Shown piece after piece: positions 27,463-36,190 of a stretch of 64,000 nucleotides of DNA (the stretch's first letter is position 1; each line of letters opens with the position of its first letter). A program made the position numbers and the translations under genes. Source of the DNA: Mycolicibacterium sp. (GTDB lineage: Bacteria; Actinomycetota; Actinomycetes; Mycobacteriales; Mycobacteriaceae); contig NZ_JAEMTA010000016.1 of the NCBI RefSeq assembly GCF_016462545.1, forward strand, positions 32,422 through 96,421, given 5' to 3'. Below the pieces are notes generated by a model. It searched no databases. It worked only from the letters and a program-made list of their open reading frames with translations, and was not told the origin of the DNA.

Positions 27463-27720
27463 TCAGCCCGCGTCGAAGTACGAGGTCTCCAGGAGGTCGT
27501 GCACGGCCTTGGCGTGCACGCGGAACGACCGGCCCACCCGCACCGCGGGCAGCTCGCCGTTGTGGACGAGTCGATAGACCGTCATCTTGCTGACCCTCAT
27601 CAGGCTCGCCACCTCTGCGACGGTGAGGAACTGCTGCCGTGGAGGCTCGCCGCCCGAGCCATCGCGCGCCGATTTACCACTAGCGGAATCACGTGCCGAT
27701 GGCCCGTTCATAGACGTCAT
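27463..27720 (-). CDS. Small MerR/excisionase-type HTH protein
   Basis: An 85-residue DNA-binding protein. The first 28 residues are disordered; then FLTVAEVASLMRVSKMTVYRLVHNGELPAVRVGRSFRVHAKAVHDLL (about 31-77) is a winged helix of the excisionase/BldC type. The M. tuberculosis counterpart is Rv0500A. In actinobacteria such single-domain proteins act as global regulators that bind DNA cooperatively; no phage genes are near, so the excisionase label describes fold only. An ATG at 27720 starts the gene; a hairpin lies in its leader. Confidence 0.88.
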   Translation of the reverse strand: MTSMNGPSARDSASGKSARDGSGGEPPRQQFLTVAEVASLMRVSKMTVYRLVHNGELPAVRVGRSFRVHAKAVHDLLETSYFDAG

Positions 27721-27748
27721 CGCAACCCAATCAATCAGGCACGCCGCC

Positions 27749-27770
27749 CCAGCGGCTTCCCCACCGCTGG
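27749..27770 (-). other. Hairpin in the leader of the HTH gene
   Basis: CCAGCGG (27749-27755) and CCGCTGG (27764-27770) pair perfectly around an eight-base loop, 29 bases upstream of the HTH gene start. It would form in the 5' leader if transcription begins farther upstream near the TATTCT at about 27800 (minus strand). Possible regulatory or stabilising structure. Confidence 0.4.
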
Positions 27771-27857
27771 CACGAGAGCGTGCTTACCTCAGGGAGAATA
27801 GCGTGGCCACTGGGGTTATTGCGACGGGTGTGGGTTAATCAGTTGGAATTGCCTGAA

Positions 27858-28742
27858 CTACTCCGATGTAATTCCTAGCTGCTCAGAGCGTGTTTTTGCG
27901 GCGGCCACGGCGTCGGCCACCGCTGCCCGCAGGCCACCTCGCTCCAATTCCCGCAGACCAGCGGCCGTGGTGCCGCCCGGCGACGTCACGGTCGCACGCA
28001 GCTGAGCCGGGCTGGTGTCCATGGCCGTGCCCATCGCGCCGTCGCCCGCGGGGTTGGCGTTGTCGAGGCTCTCGAGGAGCATCGCCGCCGAGCCGGCCAT
28101 GGTTTGCGCCGCCAGATCGGTCGCCACGGCCCGTGGCAGCCCCACCCCGACCGCGGCATCGACGAGTGCCTCGACCATCAGGAAGAAGTACGCGGGACCC
28201 GAACCCGACACCGCGGTGACGGCATCCAACTGCGACTCCGGCACGGTCAGCACACCGCCCACGGCGTCGAAGATCGCCGACACCTCCTTGAGCTGATCGG
28301 CGGTCGCGAACCGGCCGGGCGCCAGGGCGCTGACCCCGCCGCCCACGACCACGGGCGCGTTGGGCATCACCCGAATGACGGGCGAGCCGGCGGGCAGGTT
28401 GGCCTCGTAGTAGGCGGTGCTGACGCCCGCGGCCACCGTCACGAAGACCTGCTCGGCGCTGCTGTTCTCCGCCCGGGCGGCGGCCTCGGAGACGTCCCCG
28501 ATCACCAGCTCCACGTCCGAGGGCTTCACCGCGACGATCACGTACGCCGCGTTCTCGGCGGCATCGGCGACCGTGGTCACCAACACCGAATACGTCTCCG
28601 ACAGGTACTTCGCCCGGTCCGGATGCTTCTCCGCAATGACCATGTCCTTGGCCTGCCGGCCCGAGCGCAGAAGCCCGGAAAGCAGTGCCTCGCCGATACT
28701 TCCGCCACCGATGATCGCAATTCTCGCCACGGACGCAAGCAT
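27858..28742 (-). CDS. proC: Pyrroline-5-carboxylate reductase
   Basis: Last enzyme of proline synthesis: reduces pyrroline-5-carboxylate with NAD(P)H. The 294-residue protein starts MLASVARIAIIGGGSIGEAL, with the Rossmann GGGSIG (residues 12-17). The dimer and substrate region reads VSGSGPAYFFLMVEALVDAAVGVGLPR (about 190-216). The start at 28742 matches the family; the longer frame upstream is a shadow. It lies between the thioesterase gene (20 bases upstream) and the HTH gene on the same strand. Confidence 0.94.
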   Translation of the reverse strand: MLASVARIAIIGGGSIGEALLSGLLRSGRQAKDMVIAEKHPDRAKYLSETYSVLVTTVADAAENAAYVIVAVKPSDVELVIGDVSEAAARAENSSAEQVFVTVAAGVSTAYYEANLPAGSPVIRVMPNAPVVVGGGVSALAPGRFATADQLKEVSAIFDAVGGVLTVPESQLDAVTAVSGSGPAYFFLMVEALVDAAVGVGLPRAVATDLAAQTMAGSAAMLLESLDNANPAGDGAMGTAMDTSPAQLRATVTSPGGTTAAGLRELERGGLRAAVADAVAAAKTRSEQLGITSE

Positions 28743-28762
28743 TGCACGCCCGTCCCCGGAAG

Positions 28763-29644
28763 CTACGACTGTGCCTGCGGCACCAACGCGAGTTGCCGGG
28801 ACTGGACGATGATGCGGCCCTCGCAGTCCACGACGACGTGATCCTCGTCGAACCACTCCTGACCGATCTGCGTGGTCGTCGCGATCACCCGCAGCCAGCC
28901 GTCGGCGGGCATGCCGCGTAGATAGGCCGTGAGTTGAACCGTTGGCGCCCAACCGAATCGGTTGACGCCGAAGGTGACCGGCGCGGAGACGTCACCGCAC
29001 AGCAGCGCGAACAACACGTCCGGCGAACCATGCTTGGGCCGCACCCAGTACTCGATCACCGGCGGTCCCCCGTCGGCCCGCGGACCCATCGTGGTCAACG
29101 ACGGCCTGATGTCGCAACCGTGGGCCAGATGCACGATGTCGGCCATCGGATGTCCCGGCCCGATCGGCTCGAGACCGGGCGGCGGATCCGGCGTCATCAA
29201 GGGCACCACCGGATTGACCGACAGCAGCGGCGCCACGTGGTGCTCCGGCTCGGCCATCGTCATCACCGCGCGCACGGCCGTGCGCTCCCCCTGGTTCAGC
29301 TCCACGTCCACCAGGCTGACGCGACGCCCCCGCTTGCGGACCGTGGTCACCACGCGCAGCGGACCGGGATCGGGTGCCCACAGGAAGCTGCCCGACACCG
29401 CGATCGGCTCGACGCCGGGGCGGTCGGAAACATCCCCCGGGTCGCTCCGCTCCTGCCCCCGGATCACGGTGCGCGCCGCGTTCGCGCACAACGCCAGCAT
29501 CGCGCCGCCGTGCACCTTCGGTCCGATCGTCCAATGCTCGTTGAGCTCGCCGTCAAAGACGCTGACGCCGTCGTCGTCGTCCGACGAGACCAGCGTCAGC
29601 TCCATGGCGTCGACGAACGACGTGGATCCGGTGGACTGGGGCAC
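28763..29644 (-). CDS. Acyl-CoA thioesterase-like hotdog protein (Rv0499-like)
   Basis: A 293-residue protein that looks like a double-hotdog acyl-CoA thioesterase (TesB-like group): HWTIGPKVHGGAMLALCANAAR at about 36-57, RVSLVDVELNQGERTAVRAVMTM near 120, and FGWAPTVQLTAYLRGMPADGWLRV in the second half. The substrate is not known. The GTG at 29644 has GGAGG eight bases before it, which decided the start. Residues 61-71 ([11 protein letters not shown]) are encoded by a copy of the short dispersed repeat, so this loop was probably created by its insertion. Confidence 0.82.
   Translation of the reverse strand: MPQSTGSTSFVDAMELTLVSSDDDDGVSVFDGELNEHWTIGPKVHGGAMLALCANAARTVIRGQERSDPGDVSDRPGVEPIAVSGSFLWAPDPGPLRVVTTVRKRGRRVSLVDVELNQGERTAVRAVMTMAEPEHHVAPLLSVNPVVPLMTPDPPPGLEPIGPGHPMADIVHLAHGCDIRPSLTTMGPRADGGPPVIEYWVRPKHGSPDVLFALLCGDVSAPVTFGVNRFGWAPTVQLTAYLRGMPADGWLRVIATTTQIGQEWFDEDHVVVDCEGRIIVQSRQLALVPQAQS
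29436..29458 (-). repeat. Short G+C-rich dispersed repeat inside a coding sequence
   Basis: The plus strand reads CCCGGGTCGCTCCGCTCCTG plus CCC. Translated on the minus strand it gives [11 protein letters not shown] in the thioesterase-like protein, close to SGQERSDRGIV in the glycosyltransferase at 38.8 kb. Only one full copy is present here. Confidence 0.6.
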
Positions 29645-29664
29645 GGCACCTACCTCCGATTCCT

Positions 29665-30510
29665 CTACCGCAACAAATGAGTGCGCGCGAACTCGAGTGA
29701 CTCCGTCAGCAACTGCTCGCGCTCGGCGGCCGTCCGCGCGCCCGAGGTGGTGACCTCGAGGATCACGTGACCGCTGAAATTGCTCGCCGCGAGCATCTGG
29801 CAGATCTCGACGGTGGGTTGGGTGCCGCGCCCCGGCACCAGGTGCTCGTCGGTGGATGCTCCGCTGCCGTCGCACAGGTGCAGATGCACCAGGCCCTCAC
29901 CCATCCGGGCAGCCATGTCGATCGCGTCGGTACCAGCCGTCGCCGAGTGCGACAGGTCGAGTGTGTAGTGCGCGTGCATGCCGTCCAGCGGGTCGTAGGA
30001 CGGAGCGAACGCGGAGACCGCGATTCCCGGCGTGCCGCCGCGCTTGCGCATCCGGGAGATCGACGACTGGCCCGTGCCGAAGATGCGATCGGCTCGGAAC
30101 GGGAACATGTTCTCGACGGCGACCATCACCTCGCTGGAGGATTCGAGTTCGGCGACCTGATCGGTGAAGCCCTCGGCGTAGCGCCGCTGCCACCGGAACG
30201 GCGGGTGGACCACCACGGTCTGGGCGCCGAGTTCCTCGGCGGCACGGACGCTGCGTTCGAGCTTGGCGACGGGGTCGGCACCCCATACCCGTTGCGAGAT
30301 GAGCAGACACGGCGCGTGCACGCTGAGCACGGGGATGCCATGCTTCTCCGACATCCGCCGGATCGCTGCGATGTCCTGGCTGACGGACTCCGCCCACACC
30401 ATCAACTCGACGCCGTCGTACCCGAGGCGCGCGGCGTACTCGAAGGCCGCCTCGGTCCTCAACGGGTATACCGAAGCAGTCGAGAGTCCGACTCTGATGG
30501 CGGGGCGCAC
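29665..30510 (-). CDS. Sugar phosphate isomerase/epimerase-like TIM-barrel protein
   Basis: A 281-residue AP-endonuclease-2/xylose-isomerase-like TIM barrel. The start VRPAIRVGLSTASVYPLRTE matches the M. tuberculosis Rv0498 start; GYDGVELMVW, VLSVHAPCLL, TVVVHPPFRWQRRYAEGF and YTLDLSHSATAGTD carry the Glu, His and Asp residues that usually bind a divalent metal. Substrate unknown. It follows the Rv0497-like gene by 20 bases on the same strand, in the conserved ppx1-Rv0497-Rv0498-Rv0499-proC string. Confidence 0.87.
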   Translation of the reverse strand: MRPAIRVGLSTASVYPLRTEAAFEYAARLGYDGVELMVWAESVSQDIAAIRRMSEKHGIPVLSVHAPCLLISQRVWGADPVAKLERSVRAAEELGAQTVVVHPPFRWQRRYAEGFTDQVAELESSSEVMVAVENMFPFRADRIFGTGQSSISRMRKRGGTPGIAVSAFAPSYDPLDGMHAHYTLDLSHSATAGTDAIDMAARMGEGLVHLHLCDGSGASTDEHLVPGRGTQPTVEICQMLAASNFSGHVILEVTTSGARTAAEREQLLTESLEFARTHLLR

Positions 30511-30530
30511 TGAGGGATCAGTGTGACGTG

Positions 30531-31610
30531 TCAGTGGGATTGCAGCAGTGCGAGGGGGCCCAACGTGACCAAGGCGCCGACGGCCACCGCGATCAGCGTG
30601 CTGCCGATGTCCTCGGTCTTCCGCACCACCCGCACACCGACGACCAGACCGAGGATGACGAGGACCGACAACACCAGCGCGACGATGGTGTTCCACCGCC
30701 AGAGCTGATCGAACGCGATGAACAGACCCGCGCCGAAGGCGACGGCGAGGATGCACTGCACCACGACCCAGATGCCCCTGACGATGGCTGAGCCCTCCGG
30801 TGCGGCGGATTCGGGGGCCGCCGCCGCGGCGGTCTGCGGCTCGTCGTCGCCGAGATCGATGTCCTCGGGTCCCGGCCGCGGTCCGCGCCTGGCCAGATCG
30901 TCGGCGACGGACTGGCCGCCGAACAGCGTGTCCGAATTCGCGCGCAGGTATGACGGTGGCTCCTCGCCCGTCGCCTTCTCGTCGTCCGCCGCGTGCTTGT
31001 CGAGCACCTCGCTGAAGTCGACGTCCGGACCGAGGTCGAGCATCTCGTCGTCGTCGTCGATCACGGGGTCGGGACTCATCTGTTCGGCACCGCCGGCCTG
31101 CGCCGCGAAACCACCGGTCGTGGCCGCCTGCGACCGGCGTGGCGGCGGTGCAAAGTCCAGGGGGGCCGGATCGAGATCACGCTGCGCGAGGTGCGCCTGG
31201 TAGTCCAGTTCCGCCTCGGTGAGCTCCGGTTCCGGCTCGGGTTCCACATCCGATTCCGGCTCCGGTTCCGGCTCCGGTTCCGCCTGCGCCTCCGTGTGCG
31301 GAGCCTCGACGGGCTCGGAGATCGGTTCCTCGACGGACTCCTCGACCAGCTCCTGGGCCGGTTCCGGGGTCGGCTCCGCCACGGGCTCCGGAGCCGCGGG
31401 CCGGGCGGGCGTCTGGATCGGCAATCGGCCCGTGTCGGTGATGATCGGGATCTCGCCGGTGAGCTCGGCGACCGTCACCGCATCACTGTTGCCGCGTCGC
31501 CGCCGACGTCGACCGCCGGCCGGTGGTGCTCCGATCGTCCCGTTCTTGGCCAGCAACTCCGCCACCGAGATGGGCCGGGTCTGGGAGTTGGCGTCGTCCG
31601 AATCCGTCAT
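30531..31610 (-). CDS. Acidic membrane protein with Glu-Pro repeats (Rv0497-like)
   Basis: A 359-residue protein. After a short N-terminal part with a basic run ([10 protein letters not shown], about 32-41) there is a long disordered acidic stretch with Glu-Pro repeats (about 70-135), a further acidic region, and three or four membrane helices at the C-terminus (about 275-357). No enzyme motif is visible. The M. tuberculosis protein (310 residues) is shorter, so the repeat region has likely grown. Its start overlaps the ppx1 stop by four bases. Role unknown; a membrane-bound scaffold is a guess. Confidence 0.85.
   Translation of the reverse strand: MTDSDDANSQTRPISVAELLAKNGTIGAPPAGGRRRRRRGNSDAVTVAELTGEIPIITDTGRLPIQTPARPAAPEPVAEPTPEPAQELVEESVEEPISEPVEAPHTEAQAEPEPEPEPESDVEPEPEPELTEAELDYQAHLAQRDLDPAPLDFAPPPRRSQAATTGGFAAQAGGAEQMSPDPVIDDDDEMLDLGPDVDFSEVLDKHAADDEKATGEEPPSYLRANSDTLFGGQSVADDLARRGPRPGPEDIDLGDDEPQTAAAAAPESAAPEGSAIVRGIWVVVQCILAVAFGAGLFIAFDQLWRWNTIVALVLSVLVILGLVVGVRVVRKTEDIGSTLIAVAVGALVTLGPLALLQSH
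31219..31290 (-). repeat. Low-complexity Glu-Pro codon repeat
   Basis: Repeated CCGGTT/CCGGCT-type hexamers (GAACCG/GAGCCG on the coding strand) encode alternating Glu-Pro residues in the Rv0497-like protein. Such hexamer arrays change length by slippage, and the extra length relative to M. tuberculosis fits this. Confidence 0.75.
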
Positions 31611-32602
31611 CGTGAGGTGCCTCTGGCCCTGGGCAAGCCTGCCGAGCTACCGAACAGGGCGGTCCCATCGGCTTCGCTGTCGAGTTTCCGCAAGATCAAT
31701 CCCTCTCTCAACGCCCAGGGGCAAATGTCCACGGTGTCGATCGCAAGGGCCTTCATACTCGCTTCAGCTACCAAAGCGCCCGCCACGATCTGTGGCGCTC
31801 GCTCGGCGCTCACCCCTTCCAACTCCGCTCGGTCAGCCGTCGTCATCCTAGAGATGAATGCTATGAGCTGACGTAGTCCCGCTGCTGTCAGTGTCCTCTT
31901 CACCCGCGGCCCCGCCCCGGAAGGCGCCGCACCGGTGAGTCGCGCCAGTGATCTGAACGTCTTCGAGGTCGCCACGGTCAGGTCCGGCGCACCCGCGTCG
32001 AGCACCCTGGCGCCGGCATCCGCCATCTCCGTCGCCAACCAGTCCCTGAGCATCGCCACGCGACGACGGCCCGGCGGATCGTCCTGCAGCCACTCCCTGG
32101 TCAACCTGCCTGCGCCCAGCGGCAGCGACAGGGCGACCTCGGGTTCCTCGTCGACCCCGCTGGAGAGCTCGAGGGAGCCGCCGCCGATGTCGATGTTGAT
32201 GATGCGGCCGGGGCTCCAGCCGTACCAGCGGCGGACGGCGAGGAACGTCAGGCGCGACTCGTCGACACCGGAGAGAACCTTCAACGCCACCCCGGTCTCG
32301 GATTGCACCCGCGCCAAGACGTCTTCGGAGTTCTTGGCGTCGCGCACCGCGGACGTGGCGAACGCCATCAACTCTGCGCAGCCGGAACTGGCGGCGATCT
32401 TGGCGAATTCGTCGATGGTGTCGACGAGTTTGTCGGCGCCCTTGCGGGTGAGCTTGCCGGAGGAGTCGATCGCCTCGGCGAGCCTCAGCGAGGCCTTCGT
32501 GGAACTCATCGGCGTGGGGTGACCACCGCGCCGAGCGTCCACGACGAGCAGATGAACCGTGTTACTGCCCACGTCGAGCACGCCCAATCGCACGAGACCC
32601 AC
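31607..32602 (-). CDS. ppx1: Exopolyphosphatase (Ppx/GppA family)
   Basis: A 331-residue Ppx/GppA phosphatase of the short, single-unit actinobacterial type, which removes phosphate from polyphosphate ends. The ASKHA-fold phosphate motifs are [17 protein letters not shown] (about 6-22) and [16 protein letters not shown] (about 143-158). The GTG at 32602 is chosen on length and homology with M. tuberculosis Rv0496 (PPX1). It is divergent from the Rv0495c-like gene (25 bases apart) and overlaps the Rv0497-like gene by four bases. Polyphosphate turnover may connect with SenX3-RegX3 phosphate sensing, which lies beyond the polysaccharide locus. Confidence 0.92.
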   Translation of the reverse strand: MGLVRLGVLDVGSNTVHLLVVDARRGGHPTPMSSTKASLRLAEAIDSSGKLTRKGADKLVDTIDEFAKIAASSGCAELMAFATSAVRDAKNSEDVLARVQSETGVALKVLSGVDESRLTFLAVRRWYGWSPGRIINIDIGGGSLELSSGVDEEPEVALSLPLGAGRLTREWLQDDPPGRRRVAMLRDWLATEMADAGARVLDAGAPDLTVATSKTFRSLARLTGAAPSGAGPRVKRTLTAAGLRQLIAFISRMTTADRAELEGVSAERAPQIVAGALVAEASMKALAIDTVDICPWALREGLILRKLDSEADGTALFGSSAGLPRARGTSR

Positions 32603-32627
32603 GTTATCGGGTCTACCGTTGCTTTCC

Positions 32628-33404
32628 GTGAGCGGATCGCATCGAGGTGAGGTCGAGTTGGACTTCGCCCGGGAATGGGTGGAGTTCTACGACCCCGACA
32701 ACCCCGAACATCTGATCGCCGCGGACATCACGTGGCTGTGTTCGCGGTGGACGTGTGTGTTCGGCACGCCCGCGTGTCAAGGCACGGTCGAGAACCGGCC
32801 CGACGACGGCTGTTGTTCGCACGGCGCCTTCATGTCCGACGACGACGACGTCGCCAAGTTGGACGACGCCGTCAAGCAACTCACCGACGACGACTGGCAG
32901 TTTCGCGACAAGGGCCTGGGTCGCAAGGGCTACCTCGAGATGGACGAGTACGACGGCAAGGCCAACCTGCGCACGCGAAAGTACAAGGGCGCCTGCATCT
33001 TTCTGAATCGCCCCGGATTCGACGGCGGCATCGGCTGCGCGTTGCACTCGAAGGCGCTCAAGCTCGGCGTGGAGCCGCTGACCATGAAGCCCGACATCTG
33101 TTGGCAGCTTCCGGTGCGACGCAGCCAGGAATGGGTGGAGCGGCCCGACGGGACGCAGATCCTGCGCACGACCATCACCGAGTACGACCGGCGCGGCTGG
33201 GGTGAGGGCGGCGCGGACCTGCACTGGTACTGCACCGGTGACCCCAAGGCCCACGTCGGAGCGAAGCAGGTGTGGCAGTCCTACGCGCCCGAGCTCACCG
33301 AGCTGCTCGGCGAGAAGGCCTATGCCGAGCTGGCGGCAATGTGCAAGCGGCGCAGCACCTTAGGTCTGATCGCGATTCATCCCGCCACCCGCGCAGCGGA
33401 GTAG
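32628..33404 (+). CDS. Conserved Cys-rich protein (Rv0495c-like)
   Basis: A 258-residue protein of a conserved actinobacterial family. A cluster of Cys residues ([19 protein letters not shown], then DGCCSHGAF, around residues 33-67) and later [18 protein letters not shown] and [10 protein letters not shown] suggest a metal- or cluster-binding protein, though no cofactor can be assigned from sequence. The GTG at 32628 matches the family start. It converges with, and overlaps by 45 bases, the HemL-like aminotransferase gene that opens the polysaccharide locus, so this is the left border of the accessory region. Confidence 0.85.
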   Translation: MSGSHRGEVELDFAREWVEFYDPDNPEHLIAADITWLCSRWTCVFGTPACQGTVENRPDDGCCSHGAFMSDDDDVAKLDDAVKQLTDDDWQFRDKGLGRKGYLEMDEYDGKANLRTRKYKGACIFLNRPGFDGGIGCALHSKALKLGVEPLTMKPDICWQLPVRRSQEWVERPDGTQILRTTITEYDRRGWGEGGADLHWYCTGDPKAHVGAKQVWQSYAPELTELLGEKAYAELAAMCKRRSTLGLIAIHPATRAAE

Positions 33405-34724
33405 TCGGGGCTCGGCGCTGCGCCGCAGCGCGGGCGCCACGGGGCGACCCTCGAGGAGCCCGTCCGTCGAACCCGCGTCGATGGCACGCCGATAGACGGG
33501 GAGCGCACCGCGCACCGCGGCGACCGTCGCGTCCACGTCCTCGTCGGTGTGCGCGGCCGAGGTCACGAACGACTGGCCGAGGACTCCACGGCGCAGCATC
33601 TCCTGCAGGAAGAGCGTGCGATATGCCTGCGACGGCAGGCCGTCGGGCCCGCGGGTGACGAAGATCATGCACGACGGCCTGCCCGCGACACCCACGTGGT
33701 CGACGAGCCCGAATTCGGCGACCGCCTCCTCGACGCCCGCGGCCAACCGTCGACCCGCAGCCTCCATCCGGCCGATCGGGTCCTCGGTCCGGTAGGCGTG
33801 CACTACGGCGCGGAACGCGGCAAGGGAACCGGTCTCGGGCCCGTGGGTCGTCGACAACAGGAAGACCCTGTCCCGCTCGGTACGCAGCCCTCCGAGTTCC
33901 ATGTGCTCGCGCTTGCCCGCGAGGGCGGACAGCGGAAATCCGTTGGCCATGGCCTTGCCCCAGCACGACAGGTCGGGTCGGACGCCGCTGATGGCCTGCA
34001 TTCCGCCCGCCGCCCACCGAAACCCGGTGATCATCTCGTCGAAGACCAACAGCGTTCCGTGCCGGTCGCACAGCCGGCGGACGCCTTCGAGGAACCCGGG
34101 CTCGGGCTCGGCGGTGGCGGTGGCCGCCTCCATGACGACGCACGCGATGTCGTTGCCCGCCAGGGCCGTCGACAACGAGTCGAGGTCGTTGAAGTCGAAG
34201 CGCGCCGCGTCCGTCGGGGCGATGCCAGCATTCATCGGCGTGGTCCCGATGAACCAGTCATCGGTCGAGAAGAACGGCTGAGTGCACATGGCGATGCGCC
34301 CGCGTCCGGTCACGGCCCTGGCGAGCTTGACGGCTGCCGTGGTGGCGTCCGAACCGTTCTTCGCGAACTTGACCATGTCGGCGGTGGGTACCAGGCTCAG
34401 AAAGTCCTCTGCGGCAGCGAGTTCCAGAACCGAGGGTCTGCTGAAGTTGACGCCGTCGGTGATCGCCGAGGTGACCGCGTCGACCACCGGCTGATAGCCG
34501 TGACCGAGGGTCACCGACCGCAGCCCCATGCCGTACTCGACGTAGCAGTTGCCGTCGACGTCCCATACCCGTGCACCCTTGCCCCGCGTCAGGATGGGCG
34601 TGATGTGCTCCGGATATTGGTCGGCGCCGCGGGCGTAGGTGTGAGCGCCCCCGGGAATCACCTCGTGCAGCCGGTCTTGCAATCGTCGGGACTCGTCGAA
34701 GCGCGGCCCGTCCGACGGTGTCAC
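33360..34724 (-). CDS. HemL-like class III aminotransferase of the polysaccharide locus
   Basis: A 454-residue PLP enzyme of the glutamate-1-semialdehyde aminomutase type. The PLP Lys is 257 ([15 protein letters not shown]), the Asp is in [12 protein letters not shown] (about 227-238), and [15 protein letters not shown] binds phosphate. A true hemL is at 10978-12291, so this paralogue is unlikely to serve haem; class III enzymes in surface-sugar loci act on keto sugars or other sugar-linked carbonyls. A C-terminal extension of about 40 residues (from [11 protein letters not shown]) is unusual. The GTG overlaps the polymerase-gene stop by four bases. Its stop reaches 45 bases into the Rv0495c-like gene. 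Confidence 0.87.
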   Translation of the reverse strand: MTPSDGPRFDESRRLQDRLHEVIPGGAHTYARGADQYPEHITPILTRGKGARVWDVDGNCYVEYGMGLRSVTLGHGYQPVVDAVTSAITDGVNFSRPSVLELAAAEDFLSLVPTADMVKFAKNGSDATTAAVKLARAVTGRGRIAMCTQPFFSTDDWFIGTTPMNAGIAPTDAARFDFNDLDSLSTALAGNDIACVVMEAATATAEPEPGFLEGVRRLCDRHGTLLVFDEMITGFRWAAGGMQAISGVRPDLSCWGKAMANGFPLSALAGKREHMELGGLRTERDRVFLLSTTHGPETGSLAAFRAVVHAYRTEDPIGRMEAAGRRLAAGVEEAVAEFGLVDHVGVAGRPSCMIFVTRGPDGLPSQAYRTLFLQEMLRRGVLGQSFVTSAAHTDEDVDATVAAVRGALPVYRRAIDAGSTDGLLEGRPVAPALRRSAEPRLLRCAGGGMNRDQT

Positions 34725-36106
34725 GGCACCCCGACGGCTTCGGCGGGCTCGGCGACGGGCGCTTCCGCGGCGCGGCGTCGGCGCGGTGCCGGGTTGGCCA
34801 GGAGGATGCCGAGCAGCATGACCAGCAGCACGGTGAACTGCGGTGTGGAGAAGGTGTTGTCGGTGAACGAGTAGGCCATGAAGCCGACACCGAAGAGGGA
34901 GATCACCCAGCGCACGGTACCGCGTTGTGCGCGCGCGGCCAGGGTGAACAGCACCAGCATCGCCGCCATGAGCGCGACGAGGAAGAACACCCCGCCGTCG
35001 AGCAGCAGGTGGATGTACTCGTTGTGCGGCGCGAAGAACAGCTTCTGCACGTGCGGCGGTGCATACATCTGAACCGCGATGGATGCGAAGCCCAAACCCT
35101 TTCCGGTCAGCGGACTTTGGCTTGCCAACCCGAAGAAGAAGTCCCAGGCCTGATCGCGTCCCGACGTGTTGAACGTACCTTCGTAGCTGTTGCCGATGCT
35201 GCGCCTGATCAACTCCGGCGCGGCGAGGAACATCGCCGCCATGCCGATGCTCGACACCACCCACGCACCCTTGCGGGCCCGGCTCGACACCGAGCGGCTG
35301 ACGAGCAGCGCGTGCACGATGAAGACGACCACGAGACCGACGCCCACCGCGATGCCACCGCGCGTCGCGGTGGCCGTCAGGATCACCAGGTTCAGGCCGA
35401 CCCACAGATAGGTGCGCGGGTTGCCGTCGATCCGTGGCAGGCCGAGCAGGCACAGCCCCGCGACCAAACCGATGAGGGCGAGGAACGCGAGGTGGGCGGG
35501 GATCGACGCCCCCTGTAGCCGCGGGACTCCCGTGGCCTCGACGTTGAATACCGTCGACACGCCTGCGACCTGAAGCGGGATCCCCGCGATGACGGAGAAC
35601 AACGGCAGCTTGACCAGGAAGCCCAGCCCCCGCGAGATGCCGACCTTGCGCCAGTCGATGAAGAGGAACGTCCAGGGCAGTGAGTAGCCGATCACTGCGC
35701 GGCCGGCCAGGGCCGTCCCGACATCGATGGCACCGCCGATGTTCAAGATCGACACCACCGAAGCCAAGCCGATCGCGGCGATGGCCGCGGCTCCCACCCC
35801 GGACCACCGGACGCCCGCGCTGAACACCAGACATCCGAGAGCGAGGATCAGCAACGCCTTCTGGACGGCGTCACCGTTGGGCAGCGGTTCACCGGCAGCG
35901 TCGAGAAAGATCGCCGGCGAGACGACGAGGACCGTCATCGGCGCCAGCTGCCAGCGGCTATTCGGATAGAGCAGTGCGGCCAGCACGATCAACAGCAGCA
36001 CCTCGACGGCGAGGAACAGCGGCGAGACGACGACCGCGGCACCCGCGACCATCGCGGCCGCCAACCCGACGATCCATGGCGCGGCGCCACGCAACTGCGT
36101 CAACAT
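34721..36106 (-). CDS. Wzy/WaaL-type polysaccharide polymerase or ligase
   Basis: A 461-residue membrane protein with about 12 helices, of the O-antigen ligase/polymerase family. The large outer loop ends with PHNEYIHLLLDGGVFFL (about 355-371), the typical His-x-Glu-x-x-His pattern, after SPLTGKGLGFAS; Arg residues in this loop (NSYEGTFNTSGRDQAW) are also family-like. It would join lipid-linked repeat units outside the membrane, in concert with the flippase at 39.8 kb, or move the finished chain to an acceptor. It is divergent from the beta-helix gene with 84 bases between starts and coupled to the aminotransferase gene. Confidence 0.88.
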   Translation of the reverse strand: MLTQLRGAAPWIVGLAAAMVAGAAVVVSPLFLAVEVLLLIVLAALLYPNSRWQLAPMTVLVVSPAIFLDAAGEPLPNGDAVQKALLILALGCLVFSAGVRWSGVGAAAIAAIGLASVVSILNIGGAIDVGTALAGRAVIGYSLPWTFLFIDWRKVGISRGLGFLVKLPLFSVIAGIPLQVAGVSTVFNVEATGVPRLQGASIPAHLAFLALIGLVAGLCLLGLPRIDGNPRTYLWVGLNLVILTATATRGGIAVGVGLVVVFIVHALLVSRSVSSRARKGAWVVSSIGMAAMFLAAPELIRRSIGNSYEGTFNTSGRDQAWDFFFGLASQSPLTGKGLGFASIAVQMYAPPHVQKLFFAPHNEYIHLLLDGGVFFLVALMAAMLVLFTLAARAQRGTVRWVISLFGVGFMAYSFTDNTFSTPQFTVLLVMLLGILLANPAPRRRRAAEAPVAEPAEAVGVP

Positions 36107-36152
36107 GCGGTGAACTCCTCGGTCCGTGCTGAAGTATGGTTCGCGGCAACGA

Positions 36153-36169
36153 GCATGTCGTTGTCATGC
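36153..36169. promoter_or_regulatory. Inverted repeat between divergent polysaccharide genes
   Basis: GCATG (36153-36157) and CATGC (36165-36169) are spaced by seven bases in the 84-base gap between the polymerase gene (minus) and the beta-helix gene (plus). It may be an operator shared by both. A GAAGGAAC ribosome binding site for the beta-helix gene follows at 36179-36186. Confidence 0.35.
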
Positions 36170-36190
36170 CCTGAACCCGAAGGAACAGAC

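Noticed and set aside
27463..27720. Phage excisionase
   Set aside because: Fold is excisionase-like, but the gene sits in a conserved core string with proC and bS22 and no phage genes.
36110..36190. Earlier ATG for the beta-helix protein at 36110
   Set aside because: The 27 extra residues lie before a good RBS and GTG at 36191 and would bury the Tat signal deeper; the shorter start fits export.
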